Shown one piece after another: positions 59,762 to 64,000 of a stretch of DNA of 64,000 bases. The stretch's first letter is position 1. The number at the start of each line of letters is the position of its first letter. The stretch is taken from the NCBI GenBank assembly GCA_023078685.1, contig JALGAS010000006.1:4278001-4342000 (forward strand), written 5' to 3'. The notes under the pieces were generated by a model. That model had not been told where the DNA came from, ran no database searches, and saw only the letters and a list, made by a program, of their open reading frames with translations. Origin of the DNA: Neopestalotiopsis rosae. Lineage: Eukaryota; Ascomycota; Sordariomycetes; Amphisphaeriales; Sporocadaceae. The position numbers were made by a program, and so were the translations under genes.

Positions 59762-61519
59762 ATGGAAGTCGGCGCACCCTACGGTACTCAGAATAATGTG
59801 AGAAGCTTCAGCGGCTGCTGGACCTGTCGACTTAGGCGCAAGAAATGCGATGAGAAACATCCCGCCTGTACTATCTGCACCACTTTGGACATCACTTGCC
59901 ACTACAGCTATGACAAGCCGGATTGGATGGATGGTGGGAAGAGACAGGAACAAATGGCCGAAAGACTGAAGCGCGAGGTCAAGGAAAAAGCTCGCTGGCG
60001 TCGTGGTGACCGACCTGTCCAGCCATCAGAGAAGCCAACCAGTCTTGGGGTTTTAAAAGCTCTTCCAGAACGTCGGCGCGTAGACGCCACGGCCTCGGGA
60101 CGCAGCGCTCAGGGCAATGGGGCATTGGAGTCTGAGACTTGTGGCTCTGGCTGCAAGAGCACCAAAGAAAAGATATACAAAGCAGCAGATGTTGGACCAT
60201 TCGACACTCTACTATTGACATTTTATATCGAACAAGTATTGCCGTTCTTGTTCCCCTTCTACCGCCCTTCACTCCTACAAGGCGGGAAATCCTGGATTCT
60301 CGAGATGGTGCTGACCAGCCCCGTTGTCCGACAAGCAACGCTCTGCCAGAGCTCCTACTTTTTCGCCTTGGCGCAGACAACAGGTCGCTACGTGCCCTGT
60401 AATAAGGTGCTCGGGCAAACCCAGGAGGCCTTTGAGGTGCTGAGGCATGCGCTGGAGGTGATGCGAGGGCCCGGCGACGTCTCGGACCACATCTTTGGCT
60501 CCGTACGAGTGCTGGCCTCCATCATGCAAGTGCAGCGCTTTGAGCTGGCGGTGCTGAGCTTTGAAAACTGCCAAACCCACCTGAATGCCGCCTTGGCCCT
60601 CTTCAAACAGCTTTTGGGAACAACGGAGCCGAGTAGAAGCGGCGCGGACTTTAATGCTTTATTGACCCGTCTCGGACCTTCTGCCTGGATCGCGAATTCT
60701 CTTAATATCAATGTCCCCAGTGCTGAACAGTCTGCCTTGCGCTTCTCGGCTGCTCTCTTGATATTCGACGATATCATCGCCAGTACTGCCCGCCAGGAGC
60801 CTCCCAAACTCCACGATATGCTCGACGGTCTACTCGGTGAGGAGAATGGCCTCGAACCACCGATTGATCTTGAAGCTGTGGTAGGCTGTCAAAACTTGGT
60901 ACTGCTTCAAATTGGCAAGATTGCCTCTCTTGACTCATGGAAGCAAGAGTGCAAAAGGGCCGGAACACTCGATCATGTTGAGCTTGAGCGCAATGCCGAC
61001 TTGATTGAAAACACACTGCGCACTCGACTCATGTATATGAATGAACCTTTAGCTACTCCGCAAGAGAAGGAGGAGAATCTCCTCGATATTTTTGCTGAAA
61101 GCTATTGCGTGAAAGCACACGCACATGCTCGGCAAAACTCATTAGTCCCGCGCGTCTGGGCGCACGCGGCCTTGATTTATCTATCCGTCGTGCGACACGG
61201 GTGGCAGCCCAGCATGCCCGTCGTTCGAGCTTCTGTCGACGACATAATCGAGGCTCTTACAGCCCACATAACATCACCAGCTTTGCTGCGCTCCATGGTC
61301 TGGCCCTTTTGTGTCGCCGGCTGCATGGCGATGAATGCGCAAGAAGAAGAGCTGCGCGGGCTGGTCAACACACTGCAGCCGCCAAGTGTCTTTGGCACGG
61401 TCTACAAGGCACGTGATATAATGGAGAGCGTGTGGAAGAAGCGGGACACGCCCGACATGGACAATTTCGATTTCGCGACGTGTTTCAGGAGTCAAGGTGA
61501 TCTTGTGTTGCTGATTTGA
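59762..61519 (+). CDS. Zn(II)2Cys6 transcription factor (Fungal_trans_2 / Acr-2-like)
   Basis: A single exon of 585 residues from the first in-frame ATG (MEVGAPYGTQNN). The zinc cluster is Cys19, Cys22, Cys29, Cys36, Cys39, Cys46 in SGCWTCRLRRKKCDE and CTICTTLDITC, followed by a basic linker. The regulatory domain runs from about residue 150 (PFDTLLLTFYIEQVLPFLFP) to the C-terminus CFRSQGDLVLLI, an ending common in the Fungal_trans_2 group that includes Neurospora Acr-2. It is expected to bind CGG-type sites as a dimer. Targets are unknown; the adjacent downstream peroxidase and upstream EthD gene are candidates only by position. Confidence 0.9.
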   Translation: MEVGAPYGTQNNVRSFSGCWTCRLRRKKCDEKHPACTICTTLDITCHYSYDKPDWMDGGKRQEQMAERLKREVKEKARWRRGDRPVQPSEKPTSLGVLKALPERRRVDATASGRSAQGNGALESETCGSGCKSTKEKIYKAADVGPFDTLLLTFYIEQVLPFLFPFYRPSLLQGGKSWILEMVLTSPVVRQATLCQSSYFFALAQTTGRYVPCNKVLGQTQEAFEVLRHALEVMRGPGDVSDHIFGSVRVLASIMQVQRFELAVLSFENCQTHLNAALALFKQLLGTTEPSRSGADFNALLTRLGPSAWIANSLNINVPSAEQSALRFSAALLIFDDIIASTARQEPPKLHDMLDGLLGEENGLEPPIDLEAVVGCQNLVLLQIGKIASLDSWKQECKRAGTLDHVELERNADLIENTLRTRLMYMNEPLATPQEKEENLLDIFAESYCVKAHAHARQNSLVPRVWAHAALIYLSVVRHGWQPSMPVVRASVDDIIEALTAHITSPALLRSMVWPFCVAGCMAMNAQEEELRGLVNTLQPPSVFGTVYKARDIMESVWKKRDTPDMDNFDFATCFRSQGDLVLLI

Positions 61520-62911
61520 TCTAGGACAGATTTCACTGTCTGTCTCCTTCGCAAGTCATGTCACGACAAGAAGTCCACAGAGCCATGACAGCAAAAGAGA
61601 TCAAAAACACAACACAAGATCGGAGGTTCCCTATACTTCACTTTGGTCTAAGGTATTCAAGTTTTTGCAACTATTCATAATCCTCGCGTGGTCGTTTCAA
61701 TTTGGGATCAAAGCCATCACCGGAGTACCAAACCCCTTTTTACTTGATCATGATTGGGCTGGGTTGGACCATGAGGAGGGAACAACTCATATGCTATTCA
61801 ACATCACGTATGCGAACCTGATGATCCAAGACTTTGCGCTGCTGCAATAGCAGTTCTTCACATCGTGCCCATACCTCGGTGATAGGCCGGCGACAACCAG
61901 CTCCTATGCTCTGGCAATGTGGCCAGGTCTGTCGATGTCTTGGCCTCTGGAGGCCCCTAAAATCGAGTATCTTGTCCTTGAAAGCCTTCCGGAAATAGTG
62001 AGGCACATTGCCGGTCGACGCAATGTCATCATCGTCTTTAGTCATCACTCGTTCATCGTCTGAACGGGTATCTTCCGAGTCTTTATGAGTCCTAGACCGC
62101 CGAGGAACTCTGTATCAGGCGGCAGCACACCAAACCACGGATATCGAATACCAGAAAGACTCACAGCTGTTAATAGCAGTAAAAGCCTCTCTGTGTTGGG
62201 GCGGATCGGCCGACTCGTGCAGCTTGCCAACCTCGGTAGAGTTTCATGTTCTCATCTCGAGTGACAAGGAGATCAAAAGCGAGCGATCGTTACAGGTGTG
62301 ACCTCTGCACGGCGCACTTCTTTTTGCTGGAGGTGCCCGTGACGGACCAAGGCTGTCTCCCCGTGTCGCGTGATCACTTTTGGGGGGCGCGCGTCGTCCT
62401 GCTCGGCTTCTTCCGCGCAAGCCGTAGCTGAGGGCCCGTTGGCATACTGGCCTGCGTCTCTAACCGAAAGACCATTTCGCCCATGATATATGAGACTATC
62501 ATGGTAGTAGTGCTGCGCTCCGGTAACAGTGAAGGATCGCTCGTCACAAAGATGGCCTTGGACTTCTGTACCTTCGTCCGTGAACGTCAAAATTAATATC
62601 GACGTGATGTAGGTGGAGGGAGCATTGCAGGGACTGGTTTGGGACGCCAAGAGTAAGGTCGGCCACTGCTTGCTCTTACAAGGACCAACTAGGGACGATG
62701 ATCTACATCGGAAATCATATCCTATAGCTCGTGGGAGCAAGAGCGGACGAGCCCATTGAGCAAAGTCGGAAGCCTGACTACGGCAGGTTCAAAGCACGCA
62801 CTCTGAGGCCGAAAATAGCTTTTGTATGGACGACGCTCAACAATGAGTCATGTAGATTATCATATGGTTTGAAATTAACATTTAAATAAGGTGTCTATGA
62901 TATCAAAATTC
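61520..62911. other. Intergenic, possible degraded coding traces
   Basis: Three adjacent minus-strand open frames (61794-62048, 62045-62230, 62273-62740) overlap end to end in different frames, as a decayed gene might, but no domain was recognised and no splice sites join them convincingly. Not called. Confidence 0.4.
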
Positions 62912-64000
62912 TCACAATGCCTGACAGGCCGTCCCCGTCAGTAAATTGGCCTTCTGTCCCATTAGTCTAACCTCTTGGTCAGCAGCACCAAGTACAAGGT
63001 CGAATGTTGTGCGTGAGCCATCCATTCTAACTGGTACCTGAGTACTGAAGATGGCATAATCGCCCAGCGTCTGGCTAGTCTGCTGAAGCAGTGTCGTCTC
63101 AGTCTGTAAAGCATCGAGGAGGACGCCCTGTCTTGCTATCGAATGTACGAGATCCAACGCGACTGTGCTGTTCGCGTTTTCCAGCCTGACGGCAGCGGAG
63201 ACAGTAATGGTTGCAGTTCCATCATTGTCTGTAATGTTGACACAAGACTGCTTCTGTTGATACAAGATAGCGTCTTGTACAGGGAAACCCTGACCGGCAT
63301 TGTCGTATGTTGTCGACTCGCCCGTGGAAATGGTATTCAGCTGCACGGTAAATGAACTGATTCCAGAGTCTGGGTCCAAGACGGTCGCAAACTCCCACCA
63401 CGCGAAAGCTTCTCCAAAGAGTCCCGCGGATATGCCTCCTTGGAACGTTCCTCGAGTCGTTGTAATCACGTCCGATGAGCTGACGCCATTTCTGTCGACA
63501 TATGTCAAGTTCACGCCGAGATCATTGTAGTCGCGACCAGTACTTGATGTAACTCGTACACGAATTCTTCCCTGAAAGTCAATCTTGCCATCGCTGTTCA
63601 AAGCCATGAGCGTAATATATGGTTTGATGTCGACTGCTTCGAGCGGATCGCCGAGTGTCACCCCGGAAGGGACAGTATTGATCATTCTGGTGAAGATGTC
63701 CGCACATTTCGCCTGAAAGACGGATGCATCTGCCAATTCAGTCATGGTTTGATTTCCATCAGCCCCAAACACTCGCTTGTCGGAGTTTGTGGTGTCATTG
63801 GTCCCTATAACCAATGGATTCTCAGACTCGTCCTCTAGATATTGAGTGACCACAACATTATCAAACTTTGAAAAGGATGTTCCGTTGTTGCCTTCGAATC
63901 GTGAAACGTGGCCAAGTGTTCCATTGCCCGTGATCTCTGGAAAGTCTTCACCGTGTACACCTCCGAGTGTGTGGCCACAAGCGACCATTGAGATCATGTC
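62912..64000 (-). CDS. Extracellular plant-type heme peroxidase, C-terminal part (5' truncated by window edge)
   Basis: The minus-strand frame is open from the right edge to TGA at 62912-62914 and gives 362 residues. The visible start DMISMVACGHTLGGVHGEDFPEI contains the proximal heme-ligand motif of the plant-type peroxidase superfamily (His in ACGHT). FEGNNGTSFSKFDNVVV and FTRMINTVPSGVTL follow as in secreted ascomycete peroxidases, and a beta-rich C-terminal extension of about 200 residues reads like an added extracellular domain (VDIKPYITLMALNSDGKIDFQG, and many N-glycosylation sites). The distal catalytic His/Arg and any signal peptide lie beyond the window. The family oxidises phenols and similar donors with peroxide. 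No intron is seen in this part. Confidence 0.82.
   Translation of the reverse strand, partial: DMISMVACGHTLGGVHGEDFPEITGNGTLGHVSRFEGNNGTSFSKFDNVVVTQYLEDESENPLVIGTNDTTNSDKRVFGADGNQTMTELADASVFQAKCADIFTRMINTVPSGVTLGDPLEAVDIKPYITLMALNSDGKIDFQGRIRVRVTSSTGRDYNDLGVNLTYVDRNGVSSSDVITTTRGTFQGGISAGLFGEAFAWWEFATVLDPDSGISSFTVQLNTISTGESTTYDNAGQGFPVQDAILYQQKQSCVNITDNDGTATITVSAAVRLENANSTVALDLVHSIARQGVLLDALQTETTLLQQTSQTLGDYAIFSTQVPVRMDGSRTTFDLVLGAADQEVRLMGQKANLLTGTACQAL

Noticed and set aside
1..64000. CRISPR arrays, operons, bacterial-type promoters, rRNA
   Set aside because: None seen; the window is eukaryotic in gene structure.

Overview
The window looks like a nuclear chromosome segment of a filamentous ascomycete, most likely Sordariomycetes and possibly Hypocreales. 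The reasons are genes split by short GT-AG introns (about 50-95 nt) with recognisable CTAAC/CTGAC branch points, intron-bearing nuclear tRNAs, and typical mould gene families: Zn(II)2Cys6 regulators, a HOG-pathway MAP kinase kinase, a SUR7-type protein, a secreted tyrosinase, a GH28 enzyme and an extracellular heme peroxidase. The genus cannot be fixed from the sequence alone. Gene models were built by hand from splice motifs and conserved-family logic; no database search was run.

Layout. 0-5 kb: the 3' tip of an unknown gene, convergent with a large Cid1-type nucleotidyltransferase gene. 5-23.8 kb is gene-poor and holds a peroxiredoxin-like gene (13.6-14.6 kb), a doubtful 63-residue gene (15.6 kb), microsatellites and many TAGGTAGG-type motifs. 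23.8-31.6 kb: a conserved low-complexity protein, a divergent kinesin-14 and an F-box/ankyrin protein. 32-46 kb is the accessory-looking part: a tyrosinase with one unexplained exon junction, two tandem paralogous membrane proteins that share a promoter element, a ToxD-like reductase, a secreted intradiol-dioxygenase-like protein and a zinc-cluster regulator. 48.7-52.7 kb: SUR7-family protein and Pbs2-type MAPKK, convergent. 55-64 kb: GH28 enzyme, EthD protein, tRNA-Ile and tRNA-Ala (both with introns), a second zinc-cluster regulator, and the C-terminal part of a heme peroxidase cut by the window edge.

How the genes relate. SUR7 and Pbs2 both act in envelope/osmotic biology, but their proximity may be chance. 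Tyrosinase, ToxD-like reductase, intradiol-type protein, EthD protein and peroxidase all belong to families that handle phenols, quinones or catechols, and two zinc-cluster regulators lie among them; this is a suggestive neighbourhood, not a demonstrated pathway. No PKS, NRPS or terpene cyclase is present. The least explained item is the tandem pair of membrane proteins at 35.0-38.7 kb with an identical 21-bp element upstream of each.
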